Shown here piece after piece: positions 1 to 10,801 of a stretch of 64,000 nt of DNA; the stretch's first letter is position 1, and every line of letters starts with the position of its first letter. Origin of the DNA: an uncultured Psychroserpens sp. (GTDB lineage: Bacteria; Bacteroidota; Bacteroidia; Flavobacteriales; Flavobacteriaceae). The notes under the pieces are model-generated. The model worked only from the letters and a program-made list of their open reading frames with translations. It was not told the DNA's origin and ran no database searches. Made by a program: the position numbers and the translations under genes. The DNA lies in NCBI RefSeq assembly GCF_947501425.1, contig NZ_CANMVN010000002.1:461346-525345 (forward strand), read 5' to 3'.

Positions 1-1132
1 ATCCGAATAAAGGAATGAACAGCGCTTTATTGATCCATCCAAAAATTCCCCATCCAAAAGGAATACTTTCCTCAAGATCATATTCGTATTGTTTTAAAAC
101 TTTACTATCTGTTGGTCCAAAGTATAATTGAAAATTATTATCTGCTTCACCACCATTGAACGTGAGAGGTAATTTAGAGGCAAATTGTTTTGTAAACACG
201 GTATCGACCTCCTCATCCTGTACAAGATCTGTAGTAGCAATAGTCGCTTTTTTGAAGGGTTTATCAGCAACGAGTATAGAACTAAAGAAATGCTGTCTGT
301 AAGATAACCAACGGGCTTCTTCTATATCCTCTTCGTCTTCACCCATTTGAGCTAACTTGTCAATTTTATCACCTTCATACATGTAGGTTAAACGCGTATA
401 GCGATTTTCGTAAGTGATACTTTGATCATGACGAAATGCCTTTAATTTCCAATCCAGGTTAATATCCTGAGAACTATTTACTAAAGTGTTCAGGCCTTGG
501 GAACGAATTGAAAAGTCAATCATGTAGTTATCAGACTTCAACTCGTAACGATACTCTAAAAATTTAGACTCTGAAGCCTTGAATTTCATTGAAACCACTG
601 TATTATCTCCATTCTTAGTCACAGTTGGTTCGAAATATTTGTCTTCAGTATTTAAAATTCTATTATCAGTTGTTGGTAATGTGATATTAAATGCAGCATT
701 ACCATTTTGAATTAAAGCGATTGGAATAGAATCGTAGTCTACAAATTCTTTAAGAATTACTTCGGAAAGAAATCCTCCTTTATTACTAAATTTCAAGTCC
801 AGCACATCTGTTTCTACTGTTGTATAGGTATCGGTTGCCGATGGCAAAGTAGACGAATAAGCAAACGCTCCTAATTTATTTTTTAAATCTACAAGTTTTA
901 AAGAGTCACCAGGCTGAGGCGCTGAAAAATCTTCAGCAGTGGTTACTTTTGTAGACTCATTAGATGTTGTTTGTTTTTCTTGAGCTTTCTTTTCAGCTTC
1001 AAGTTGTTCTTGTTTTTCCTGTTCGGCTATTTCTTCAGGAGAGGGCGCATTTTGCCACATCATAAAGAGTAATATTCCGAAGATAAGAATAAACCCTATA
1101 ATTGAATTTAGATCAAATTTTTTTTCTTCCAT
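1..1132 (-). CDS. yidC: YidC membrane protein insertase, 5' part (runs off the window)
   Basis: YidC inserts and folds inner-membrane proteins, alone or with SecYEG. Reading back from the ATG at 1132, the protein starts MEEKKFDLNSIIGFILIF, a first membrane helix typical of Bacteroidota YidC. A charged Glu/Lys/Gln-rich linker and a large periplasmic P1 domain follow. The frame stays open to position 1, where the last residues (PFGWGIFGWINKALFIPLFG) match the start of the second membrane helix. The conserved C-terminal insertase helices lie outside the window. The gene follows pyrG on the same strand with a gap of 68 bases, an arrangement I recall as common in flavobacteria, and is probably co-transcribed with it. 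Confidence 0.93.
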   Translation of the reverse strand, partial: MEEKKFDLNSIIGFILIFGILLFMMWQNAPSPEEIAEQEKQEQLEAEKKAQEKQTTSNESTKVTTAEDFSAPQPGDSLKLVDLKNKLGAFAYSSTLPSATDTYTTVETDVLDLKFSNKGGFLSEVILKEFVDYDSIPIALIQNGNAAFNITLPTTDNRILNTEDKYFEPTVTKNGDNTVVSMKFKASESKFLEYRYELKSDNYMIDFSIRSQGLNTLVNSSQDINLDWKLKAFRHDQSITYENRYTRLTYMYEGDKIDKLAQMGEDEEDIEEARWLSYRQHFFSSILVADKPFKKATIATTDLVQDEEVDTVFTKQFASKLPLTFNGGEADNNFQLYFGPTDSKVLKQYEYDLEESIPFGWGIFGWINKALFIPLFG

Positions 1133-1200
1133 GCGTATAATTTAGTTCTCCGATTGGTTAGGAGAGGATCGCTTTGAATCTATCAAAAAGCTATCCAATA

Positions 1201-2847
<1,647 letters not shown>

Positions 2848-3007
2848 TTAAACGCAGGCAAATTTACAAAATTTAAATAGTTATTGTTGTATTACGGTTA
2901 GGATTAATTATCAACATTAGGAATGAATCTGAGTTCACCTATATTTGACTTGTGTTTATTGTTAAAATAGTCGAAATTGTAATGTCAATCTCTATCAAAT
3001 TCTCCTG

Positions 3008-3841
3008 ATGATCATTAAAAGTTTAGAACATACCAGCACAACCGACATCCTTAACACTTTTAATCTATCCTTTTCAGATTATTTTATTGCCTTTGCATTA
3101 AGTCTCGAACAGTTGGAGCAAAAACTGAAATCAGAAGATATAGACCTCTCCATTTCTGTAGGTGCATTCCACGAGAATCAATTGGTAGGTTTTATTCTTC
3201 ATGGTAAACGAAAACTCAATAATATAAGTACATTTTATAATGCAGGCACTGGTGTTATTCCATGTGAGCGTGGTCAAAACTTGACACAAAGAATGTATCA
3301 GTTTTGTATACCAACACTTATAGCTAAAAACTTAAAACAAGGGTTTTTAGAGGTAATCTCTAACAATGATGCTGCAATTTCCATTTATAAAAAAGTAGGT
3401 TTTAAGACTACTAGATCGCTACCTTGCTATAAAGGTATTCCTCAGATAAAACCTGCTAATATTGCAGTTGGTATTAGAGCATTAGATACTGTGGATTGGA
3501 ATCTATTCAAATCATTTTGGGATTGGAATCCAACCTGGCAAAATCAACCTGAAACTCTAAATTCTATTTCTGAGACCCTTAAAACTTTAGCAGCTTATTA
3601 CAATGATATGCTTATAGGCTATATGATTTACAATCCAAAAACAAATAAAATTCATCAGTTTGCTATTAATAACACTCATCGTCATTTAGGTATTGCTACA
3701 CATATTTTTGATTATGTTTCAAAAGGCAAAAGTGTTACCTTAATCAATATCGATCAAAATGATGTGGCTACAAATTCCTTTCTAAACACTTTAAAGCTTG
3801 AACAATTTTTAACACAGTACGAAATGACCATATTGTTGTAA
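3008..3841 (+). CDS. GNAT family N-acetyltransferase, probably two tandem GNAT folds
   Basis: A 277-residue cytoplasmic protein. The first half has GNAT features: a β-strand/acceptor region (VGAFHENQLVGFILHG), then GTGVIPCERGQNLTQRMYQF resembling the acetyl-CoA P-loop region, and the C-terminal signature NDAAISIYKKVGFKTTRSL. The second half repeats a weaker GNAT pattern (NDMLIGYMIYNPKTNKIHQF, then THRHLGIATHIFDYV). The double-domain layout is common in uncharacterised acetyltransferases. The substrate cannot be read from the sequence. It diverges from pyrG and converges on the DUF4349 gene; the hairpin just past its stop mainly serves that neighbour. Confidence 0.75.
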   Translation: MIIKSLEHTSTTDILNTFNLSFSDYFIAFALSLEQLEQKLKSEDIDLSISVGAFHENQLVGFILHGKRKLNNISTFYNAGTGVIPCERGQNLTQRMYQFCIPTLIAKNLKQGFLEVISNNDAAISIYKKVGFKTTRSLPCYKGIPQIKPANIAVGIRALDTVDWNLFKSFWDWNPTWQNQPETLNSISETLKTLAAYYNDMLIGYMIYNPKTNKIHQFAINNTHRHLGIATHIFDYVSKGKSVTLINIDQNDVATNSFLNTLKLEQFLTQYEMTILL

Positions 3842-3844
3842 AAA

Positions 3845-3878
3845 AAGAGTAGCAGACTCAAATTAGTATGCCACTCTT
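3845..3878 (-). terminator. Rho-independent terminator of the DUF4349 gene
   Basis: A 10-bp stem (arms 3845-3854 and 3869-3878, one G-U pair) with a 14-base loop. Read on the minus strand it is followed by a run of T. It lies just after the stop of the minus-strand lipoprotein gene and directly beyond the GNAT stop. Confidence 0.6.
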
Positions 3879-3889
3879 CTCTCCCATTA

Positions 3890-4759
3890 TTATGCTTTTC
3901 TTTTTCTGATTTTCTTTCTAATCACAAAAAACAATACTGTTCCAATAATCACCAAAGGCCAAACATATATAAGTGCGAGAATTAAACTTTCAATGATATG
4001 CCAACCATAAGTTAAACCCTCTTTACCTTTAGCAAAAAATGTTTTTGAATAGCTTTCTGGTTCTTCTTTGTAGGCTACAGTTTCGTATAAATCTATTTGA
4101 ATTGTGCTGTAAGACACTTTATTAGTTAAGTATTTTAAGCGACCCTGTGCCGATTCTATTTCCTCCTGAATGATGCGTAGTTTATCTTCAGTTGTAAGAA
4201 TATCTTCAACGGTAATGGCGTTCTTGCGTAAAATCATTTCATATCGTGCTTTAACTTCTTTTTTCGTTTCCAATCGGGTTTGAATATCGATATACTCTTC
4301 TGTGACATCCTTTGTCGTTATATTTTCATACTCTACAAATTCAACCATAAACCCTATAGAATCCATCATAGTATCAAAGTACTGTTGTGGGATTTTAATG
4401 GTAAATCTATTTTCCTTTTGATATAAGTTATTCTCAAATCGCAAATCAGAAATATAAGCGCCATAGCTTTGAGCAATACGTTTAATCTTTCTGGTAGCTG
4501 TTTTGACATTCTCAACTTTATATCTTGCATTAGCTGATTTTATAATTTTCAAATCGGCTGGAACCTGACTAATTCCTACTTCAGACTGGAGTGCTGTTTG
4601 TGCCTCATCTGATACTACTTCGTAATCATCTTTAATGTCTGCTGTTGCTAAAGAGACGTTTTCTTTATAATTCGCATTGTGGTTACAGGACATGACGGAG
4701 ATCCATATAGAAAAGATGACAATTAATTTAATTTTTGATTTCAATACGATTGCATTCAT
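3890..4759 (-). CDS. DUF4349 domain-containing lipoprotein
   Basis: A 289-residue envelope protein. Residues 1-25 form a lipoprotein signal with the lipobox SVMSC. The body has the DUF4349 pattern: a β-α unit with KTATRKIKRIAQSYGAYISD, RFTIKIPQQYFDTMMDSI, then VTEEYIDIQTRLETKKEVK and a coiled coil up to YSTIQIDLYE. A C-terminal membrane helix (about residues 255-283) ends in a basic tail (RKKIRKRKA). The domain's function is not established. A lipid anchor at one end and a membrane helix at the other suggests a protein bridging or lying along the membrane, which is inference. The minus-strand leader contains a -7-like TAGATTTG, but I found no correctly spaced -33 TTG. Confidence 0.8.
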   Translation of the reverse strand: MNAIVLKSKIKLIVIFSIWISVMSCNHNANYKENVSLATADIKDDYEVVSDEAQTALQSEVGISQVPADLKIIKSANARYKVENVKTATRKIKRIAQSYGAYISDLRFENNLYQKENRFTIKIPQQYFDTMMDSIGFMVEFVEYENITTKDVTEEYIDIQTRLETKKEVKARYEMILRKNAITVEDILTTEDKLRIIQEEIESAQGRLKYLTNKVSYSTIQIDLYETVAYKEEPESYSKTFFAKGKEGLTYGWHIIESLILALIYVWPLVIIGTVLFFVIRKKIRKRKA

Positions 4760-4891
4760 AATTTTATATTTTTAATGATTATGAAACAAATCTAGAGCGT
4801 CAATGCTATCATGGCTTGTAAAGCTCCTGTAAAACCTTTGTAAATTAATTTACAATCATTAAGAAGCTGAATATAAATAGCATATAATTTA

Positions 4892-5782
4892 TTGAATCCC
4901 ACAGATACATATCAATTCAATCAGCTTAAAACCGCTGTGATCTCTAAATTTTTAGAACATCATAGTGTACCAACAGATGTAAAAGACTGGAATGGTAATG
5001 ATATTGTTATGTTTCAGGAGGATTTGTTTTCTGAAGTCAAAGCACGAGTAAGTGAAAAATGGTTTTACACCTATTTTAAAAATGAGGCTTCTAAACTTCC
5101 AAGAGTAGACATGCTCAATTTACTGAGTAGCTATATTGGCTTTGAAAACTGGAACGCGTTTAAATCTGCTCATATTTCCGAAGCATATTCAAAAAAGAAA
5201 AAAAAGATCTTTTGGCCAGCCATTTTTATTCCAATAATAGCAGTCTTTGCTGTCACCATGATAAATTCGAAAAATGAGTTTCGATTTTGTTTTCAAGACG
5301 ATTTAAATACTAAAATTGTAACTGAATTGAATATAAAAATCCTTCAAGAGAACCAATCACCATTGTATTTTAAAACGGATAGCTTAGGATGTTTTAATTA
5401 TAAAACGAAAAAAGACAAGATTACATTCGTAGTATCCTCGCCTTATTATAAAACAGATACTATTATTAGATCTATTGATAGAAATAAACATCACAGCATT
5501 AAGCTAAAAAGTGATGACTATGCATTAATTTTAAAGTATTACACCAGTGGAAATGTAAAAGACTGGTCAACTCATAAACAGAAAATAGAAAATATTATTC
5601 ATGCTAAGGCTTCAATTTACAGGCATTATCATAATAATATGGGAGTAGAAATCTATTCGAAGGAAGAATTCGTTAGACTTTTAACCATACCCACTTCAGC
5701 ATTAAACCGAATACGTATATTAGATAAAGATTTTGATTACGATAACAATCAAATCACAACGTTACACTTTATAGTAGATTGA
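4892..5782 (+). CDS. Single-pass membrane protein of unknown function (TTG start)
   Basis: Not recognised. The 296 residues have an N-terminal cytoplasmic helical domain (about 1-98, ending in LLSSYIGFENWNAFKSAH), a basic stretch KKKKK, one membrane helix (about 104-124) and an extracytoplasmic domain of about 170 residues with alternating β-strand character. The only plausible start is TTG at 4892, because an in-frame stop lies at 4874-4876 and the first internal ATG would remove part of the N-terminal domain. Its stop codon overlaps the TTG start of the next gene (TTGA at 5779-5782), so the two are probably translationally coupled. The layout resembles a one-pass sensor, but no known signalling domain was recognised. 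Confidence 0.65.
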   Translation: MNPTDTYQFNQLKTAVISKFLEHHSVPTDVKDWNGNDIVMFQEDLFSEVKARVSEKWFYTYFKNEASKLPRVDMLNLLSSYIGFENWNAFKSAHISEAYSKKKKKIFWPAIFIPIIAVFAVTMINSKNEFRFCFQDDLNTKIVTELNIKILQENQSPLYFKTDSLGCFNYKTKKDKITFVVSSPYYKTDTIIRSIDRNKHHSIKLKSDDYALILKYYTSGNVKDWSTHKQKIENIIHAKASIYRHYHNNMGVEIYSKEEFVRLLTIPTSALNRIRILDKDFDYDNNQITTLHFIVD

Positions 5783-6264
5783 AAAAAATTGTATACATAG
5801 TACTCCTGATATTGATAATCTCATGTAAAAATGAGAATCAAATGGCTGCTGATAACGTAATGGAAGCTACGGTAACTGACTTTGAACTTGAAGTAGCACC
5901 AGAATCTTTATTGCGAATAAGCACACAGAAATTAAATGAATATGTTGAGCTCCTTAAACTTAAGCAAGATCATCCAGATTTTGAAAGTGAAATCAATGCT
6001 CAGTTATCAAGCTTCACTAAGGATCATCTACCATTATCTGACTATCCAGAGGAGTTTACCATTTCAGATATACATCAAATTGGAGACACAAGGCTAGAAG
6101 CAGATAGCTTAGAACTCTTTACGTTAGGCTTTACAGTCCATACTAATTCGAAAACCTTCAAAGACTCTGTATTAACCAGAGTAAGTAGTAAATTAGATTA
6201 CACACAATATACCGAAGCTGTGACAGTAAAAAAAGTGACTTTTTTAAAATTTACCGATAAATAA
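5779..6264 (+). CDS. Putative lipoprotein of unknown function (TTG start)
   Basis: A 161-residue protein with a lipoprotein signal, MKKIVYIVLLILIISCKN (Cys at residue 16), so it should be anchored in the envelope. The rest is acidic and shows no family I recognise. The TTG start overlaps the stop of the preceding membrane-protein gene by three bases, so the two proteins probably act together. It ends tail to tail with the SDR gene, 9 bases away. Confidence 0.65.
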   Translation: MKKIVYIVLLILIISCKNENQMAADNVMEATVTDFELEVAPESLLRISTQKLNEYVELLKLKQDHPDFESEINAQLSSFTKDHLPLSDYPEEFTISDIHQIGDTRLEADSLELFTLGFTVHTNSKTFKDSVLTRVSSKLDYTQYTEAVTVKKVTFLKFTDK

Positions 6265-6273
6265 GAGTATTAG

Positions 6274-6960
6274 CTAAGGTGTAGAATTAGACACCTGAAG
6301 AACCTTTCCGTTATAATATTTATTCCCATTGAGAGCAAAATCCTGAATATACTCTGCCATTTCTAAAGCGGTTGTTGGCGCTTGATAATCTGGAAAGGCC
6401 TCTTTGAGCATTTCCGTTTGCACAGCACCTAAAGCCAGAACGTTAAACTGAGGACCTGTTTCTTTGTATTCTTCAGCAAGTAATTCGGTTAATGTGATTA
6501 CTGCACCTTTACTTGAACTGTAAGCTGCAAGCCCAGGAAATTTCATACTCCCTTGGATGCCTCCCATAGAGCTTATGGTTACTACATGACTACTAGATTT
6601 CATAAAAGGCAAAACAATGCGTGTCATTTCAGAAACACCAAACACATTGGTTTCGTAAACTTTAGCAAAATCTTTGAATGTGGTTTCTGCAAATGGTTTA
6701 TTGAGTAGCATTCCTGCATTATTAATCAATATATCGACATGCTTGAACTCGTTTTTAATAAACTGCTCAACTTTTTTGTAATCGTCCACTTCACATAAAT
6801 CGAAAGAAAAAGACGCTATATTATCAAAGTGCAAATTATTGACAGGCTGTGCATTTCTTGACAGGGCTAACACATTATGTCCTTGATTGGCGAACAAATG
6901 CACTAACTCGAAACCTATCCCACGACTTGTACCAGTTATAATTATATTTTTACTCTCCAT
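6274..6960 (-). CDS. Short-chain dehydrogenase/reductase
   Basis: A 228-residue cytoplasmic NAD(P)-dependent oxidoreductase with a classical Rossmann fold. The cofactor loop is TGTSRGIG (residues 9-16), the structural NNAG follows at 80-83, Ser130/131 is in the catalytic position, and the YSSSK signature gives Tyr147 and Lys151. The substrate is unknown. It is at the short end of the classical SDR range. Its start lies inside the end of the M28 peptidase gene (11-base overlap), so it is probably translated from the same mRNA. Confidence 0.85.
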   Translation of the reverse strand: MESKNIIITGTSRGIGFELVHLFANQGHNVLALSRNAQPVNNLHFDNIASFSFDLCEVDDYKKVEQFIKNEFKHVDILINNAGMLLNKPFAETTFKDFAKVYETNVFGVSEMTRIVLPFMKSSSHVVTISSMGGIQGSMKFPGLAAYSSSKGAVITLTELLAEEYKETGPQFNVLALGAVQTEMLKEAFPDYQAPTTALEMAEYIQDFALNGNKYYNGKVLQVSNSTP

Positions 6961-7933
6961 ACATCACAATTTCTTTAGTTTCTGTAGTACTCATCATTTC
7001 AATAGCTGGTATTATTTTATTGATTAAACCTGCCATGAATTCATAATTTAACTCACTTACCTCATCGTCTACATGATGGTAATAATCAAAATTAGTGAGA
7101 TCGCACGATGAAATGGTTTGGCATGGTAAATTGAATTGCTGATAAAATGGATAATTATCTGAACGTTTAAACAAACTATATTTTTTAGCTACTTCGGAAT
7201 AACCTATAAGATTACTACCAGCATACTCATTGATTTTAGCCGCCATATTTGACAAATCATAACCAGAAACAAAAGCTTCATAATCACGATCTTTAAATGG
7301 TACACCTATCATTTCAAAATTAACCATACTATATAGATTAAGTCCTTCTTGTTTTAATCGCTCTGCCAGATGCTTAGACCCTAATAGTCCCATCTCTTCT
7401 GCGGAAAACAAAGCGACCATTATACTGCGCTTGTTACTCTTTTTGGCTGCAAAATATTTAGCTATTGCCATGACTGCACTAGTTCCTGCTGCATTATCAT
7501 TAGCTCCATTAGCAATAGAATCGCCATCAACTATTCTACCTTTTCCAATATGATCGTAATGGGCTCCCAGAATAATAACTTCATCTTTAAGAGTTTTATC
7601 TGTACCTTCAATAAAACCAACGACATTAAACGCATCGATTTCTCCAATTTTGAAGTTATCTCTATAAGTCTCGTAATATGGTTTTACGCCATAAGATTTA
7701 AGCTCGTTTTCAATATACGTTGCAGATTGATCTATACCTTCACTACCAGTATTTCGTCCCTGACGATCGTCTGATGCCAAATAGGTTACAATGTCTTTAA
7801 CTTCAGAGCTAGTAATAGTTATTGTTTTTGAGCTTTCACCAGCTTTACCTGGTTGACCGTCGTCACCTTTGAATTTAGCGGCACATGATACCACAAATAA
7901 ACACGCAACAAGTATCGTAATTAGTTTATGCAT
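6950..7933 (-). CDS. M28 family zinc aminopeptidase, lipoprotein
   Basis: A 327-residue peptidase that probably removes N-terminal residues from peptides in the periplasm or at the cell surface. It has a lipoprotein signal with the lipobox VVSC (Cys17). The M28 metal and catalytic residues are visible: HYDH (His125, Asp127), GANDNAAG (Asp146) and SAEEMGLLGS (Glu179/180). The later YHHVDDEVSE motif supplies the last His ligand. It is the first gene of a pair with the SDR gene, which overlaps its end by 11 bases. The pdh terminator lies directly upstream. Confidence 0.88.
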   Translation of the reverse strand: MHKLITILVACLFVVSCAAKFKGDDGQPGKAGESSKTITITSSEVKDIVTYLASDDRQGRNTGSEGIDQSATYIENELKSYGVKPYYETYRDNFKIGEIDAFNVVGFIEGTDKTLKDEVIILGAHYDHIGKGRIVDGDSIANGANDNAAGTSAVMAIAKYFAAKKSNKRSIMVALFSAEEMGLLGSKHLAERLKQEGLNLYSMVNFEMIGVPFKDRDYEAFVSGYDLSNMAAKINEYAGSNLIGYSEVAKKYSLFKRSDNYPFYQQFNLPCQTISSCDLTNFDYYHHVDDEVSELNYEFMAGLINKIIPAIEMMSTTETKEIVMYGE

Positions 7934-7966
7934 TCCTATAGATTTTAATAAAGTTTAAATATAAAA

Positions 7967-7997
7967 AATCCCGAGTTGAAAACATCAACTCGGGATT
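7967..7997 (-). terminator. Terminator of the pdhA-pdhC operon
   Basis: A perfect 13-bp stem (7967-7979 with 7985-7997) and a 5-base loop. On the minus strand it is followed by T-rich sequence. It lies 50 bases after the E2 stop and before the start of the M28 peptidase gene. Confidence 0.85.
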
Positions 7998-8047
7998 ATA
8001 TAAATTAGATTCCTCACATGAGTTTAGAATAATAAATCTCAAATTGC

Positions 8048-9709
8048 TTACACCAGCATCGTCACAGGATTTTCGATGTATCCTTTTAATGTTTGGAGAA
8101 ATTGTGCTCCAGTAGCGCCATCGACGGTTCTGTGATCACATGCCATAGTTAACTTCATAGTATTTCCTGGAACTACTTTCCCGTCTTTTACGACTGGTTT
8201 TTCTACAATAGCTCCAACAGAAAGAATTGCTGAATTTGGCTGATTGATAATTGATGTAAAGCTTTCGATACCAAACATACCTAAGTTAGAAATAGTGAAG
8301 GTACTTCCCTCCATTTCATCTAAAGTAAGTTTTTTGTTTCTCGCTCTACCAGCATAATCTTTTACTGCAGCACCAATTTGGGTTAAACTTTGCTCATTAG
8401 CAAAACGAACCACAGGAACCACCAAACCGTCAGGCACTGCAACTGCTACACCAATATGCACATGATTGTTTAAGCGCATTTTATCATCAAACCACTGCGA
8501 ATTCACTTGTGGATGCTGACGTAGTGCAAGAGCACAAGCCTTAACAATCATATCATTATAAGATATTTTTGTATCTGGTAATGAGTTATACTGTGCTCTG
8601 AACGCTATAGCATTTTCCATATCAAATTCTACATTTAAGTAGTAATGTGGCGCAGTAAATTTAGACTTCGCTAAGTTTTTAGCAATAGCTTTACGCATAT
8701 TAGAATTTACCACCTCATCAAAATCTTCTTGTCCAGAAGGTACAAACTTAGCCACAAGTGCAGACGATTGTGATGCCGCAGCAGGTGTAAAGTTTTCAAT
8801 ATCGCGTTTTATAATTCGTCCATTCTCACCAGATCCTTGTACCTGAGACAAATTGATACCTTTCTCTTCGGCCATTCTTTTAGCTAATGGCGATACAAAG
8901 ATTCTACCATTTGGAGAAGTAGGAGCTGAATTCACTTTAGCAGTTGTTTCAACTGTCTTAGGCGTCTCTTTTTGTTTCGGTGCTTCAACGGCTTTAGTTT
9001 CTTTCTTTGGAGCGTCTTCTTGTTTGGTTTCTGAAGATGACGAGTCAACTTTAAAGTTTTTAGCAACTCCTGAAACATCAGTTCCCTCAGGACCAATAAT
9101 AGCGAGAAGTGCATCTACTTTTGCAGACTCTCCTTCTTGTAATCCTACATGAAGCAGAGTTCCTGATTGGAATGATTCAAATTCCATAGTAGCTTTGTCT
9201 GTTTCAATTTCAGCTAAAATATCTCCCTCTTCAACAGTATCACCTACATTTTTTAACCAAGAAGCTACGGTTCCTTCTTCCATTGTATCACTTAATCGTG
9301 GCATGGTAACCACTATGACACCTTCTGGTAGCTCTTCGTTTGAATCTGTAGCATCTGATTCAGCATCTGATTCAAAATCAACATCTGAAATATCAACATC
9401 TTCATTGTTGCTTTCAGTAGCAGCATCAGAGGTCTCAACTTTACCATCAAGAAGCGCTGAAATATCTTCACCTTCTTCGCCGATGATAGCTAAAAGTGTA
9501 TCCACCTTAGCTGTTTCTCCTTCTCCAATACCAATATGAAGCAAAGTTCCTTCGTTAAAAGATTCAAACTCCATTGTAGCTTTATCGGTTTCGATTTCGG
9601 CTAAAATATCGCCTTCTTCTACTTTATCTCCAACTTTTTTCAACCAGGAAGCGACAGTGCCTTCTTCCATAGTGTCGCTCAAACGAGGCATATTAATTAC
9701 TTCAGCCAT
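8048..9709 (-). CDS. pdhC: Pyruvate dehydrogenase complex E2, dihydrolipoamide acetyltransferase
   Basis: This is the core of the pyruvate dehydrogenase complex; it transfers acetyl groups from lipoyl-lysine to CoA. The 553 residues contain two nearly identical lipoyl domains (about 1-76 and 132-208), each with the lipoylation motif ETDKATMEFES (first lysine at 43). A peripheral subunit-binding domain (FVSPLAKRMAEEKGINLSQV) and the catalytic acetyltransferase domain with the active-site DHRTVDGATGAQFL near the C-terminus follow. An acidic linker and a Lys/Pro/Glu-rich linker separate the domains. It lies 3 bases after pdhA. E1 β is not in the window, as expected where it is encoded elsewhere. 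Confidence 0.94.
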   Translation of the reverse strand: MAEVINMPRLSDTMEEGTVASWLKKVGDKVEEGDILAEIETDKATMEFESFNEGTLLHIGIGEGETAKVDTLLAIIGEEGEDISALLDGKVETSDAATESNNEDVDISDVDFESDAESDATDSNEELPEGVIVVTMPRLSDTMEEGTVASWLKNVGDTVEEGDILAEIETDKATMEFESFQSGTLLHVGLQEGESAKVDALLAIIGPEGTDVSGVAKNFKVDSSSSETKQEDAPKKETKAVEAPKQKETPKTVETTAKVNSAPTSPNGRIFVSPLAKRMAEEKGINLSQVQGSGENGRIIKRDIENFTPAAASQSSALVAKFVPSGQEDFDEVVNSNMRKAIAKNLAKSKFTAPHYYLNVEFDMENAIAFRAQYNSLPDTKISYNDMIVKACALALRQHPQVNSQWFDDKMRLNNHVHIGVAVAVPDGLVVPVVRFANEQSLTQIGAAVKDYAGRARNKKLTLDEMEGSTFTISNLGMFGIESFTSIINQPNSAILSVGAIVEKPVVKDGKVVPGNTMKLTMACDHRTVDGATGAQFLQTLKGYIENPVTMLV

Positions 9710-9712
9710 AGC

Positions 9713-10711
9713 TTATAATTTGTGTTGTATAAATGGATAATCTTCTTGCTCATAAACCGCATCATACATAACGCTCTTTTCAGGATATGGTGATTCTTCT
9801 GCGAATTTCTCGCATTCTTTCACCAGCGCTTTTACGCGTTTATCAATAACAGCGATATCATCTTCTGTTGCATATTTCTTTTCCAGGATAATATCTTTTA
9901 CCTGTGTAATTGGATCGATTTTTTTATACTCCGCCACTTCATCTTTGGTTCTGTAATGCTGTGCATCAGACATTGAGTGTCCTCTATAACGGTAGGTTTT
10001 AAGCTCTAAGAATGTTGGCCCTTCACCACGTCTAGCTCTGGCAATTGCTTCGTCAAAAGCTTCAGCAACTTTAACAGGATTCATTCCATCTACTGGTCCG
10101 CAAGGCATTTCATAACCTAATCCCAATTTCCAGATATCTGTGTGGTTAGCAGTTCGCTCTACCGATGTTCCCATGGCATATCCATTATTTTCACAAACAA
10201 AAACAACAGGTAATTTCCATAGCATTGCTAAGTTGAACGTTTCATGAAGCGAACCTTGACGTGCAGCACCATCTCCAAAACAACATAAGGTAACTGCATC
10301 ACTTCCGTGATATTTATCACCAAAAGCAATACCAGCTCCCAATGGAATTTGACCACCTACAATACCATGACCTCCATAAAAACGATGCTCCTTAGAAAAG
10401 ATATGCATCGATCCACCAAGACCCTGTGAGGTACCAGTAGCTTTACCGTATAATTCAGCCATAACACGTTTAGGATCTACACCCATACCTATTGGCTGAA
10501 CATGGTTTCTATATGCAGTAATCATTTTATCTTTAGTCAAATCCATAGCGTGAAGCGCTCCAGCTAACACAGCTTCCTGACCATTATACAGGTGAAGAAA
10601 TCCTCTTACTTTTTGTTGAATGTAAACTGCAGCTAGCTTGTCTTCAAACTTCCTCCAGAACAACATGTCTTCATACCATTTTAGGTAAACTTCTTTTGTT
10701 ACTTTTTGCAT
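9713..10711 (-). CDS. pdhA: Pyruvate dehydrogenase E1 component, alpha subunit
   Basis: The thiamine-diphosphate-dependent alpha subunit decarboxylates pyruvate and passes the acetyl group to E2 lipoyl domains. The 332 residues are the normal length. The ThDP motif runs from GDGAARQGSLHETFNLA to VFVCENNGYAMGT, and the phosphorylation-loop-like region YRYRGHSMSD is present. It is the first gene of the pdhA-pdhC operon. A -7-like TACTTTTG lies on the minus strand at 10740-10747, without a clear -33 TTG. Closely related 2-oxoacid or acetoin dehydrogenase alpha subunits look alike, but the E2 neighbour supports pyruvate. Confidence 0.92.
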   Translation of the reverse strand: MQKVTKEVYLKWYEDMLFWRKFEDKLAAVYIQQKVRGFLHLYNGQEAVLAGALHAMDLTKDKMITAYRNHVQPIGMGVDPKRVMAELYGKATGTSQGLGGSMHIFSKEHRFYGGHGIVGGQIPLGAGIAFGDKYHGSDAVTLCCFGDGAARQGSLHETFNLAMLWKLPVVFVCENNGYAMGTSVERTANHTDIWKLGLGYEMPCGPVDGMNPVKVAEAFDEAIARARRGEGPTFLELKTYRYRGHSMSDAQHYRTKDEVAEYKKIDPITQVKDIILEKKYATEDDIAVIDKRVKALVKECEKFAEESPYPEKSVMYDAVYEQEDYPFIQHKL

Positions 10712-10801
10712 TGGTGACGTTAATTATTTAAACGAATAACAAAAGTAACACTTTAGTTAGTAATGAAAAAACCGAAAATCGTAAAATTTATTACGAAAAC
10801 G

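Noticed and set aside
10740..10747. TACTTTTG as a promoter for pdhA, and TAGATTTG before the DUF4349 gene
   Set aside because: The -7 match is good, but no -33 TTG is found at a suitable distance for either.
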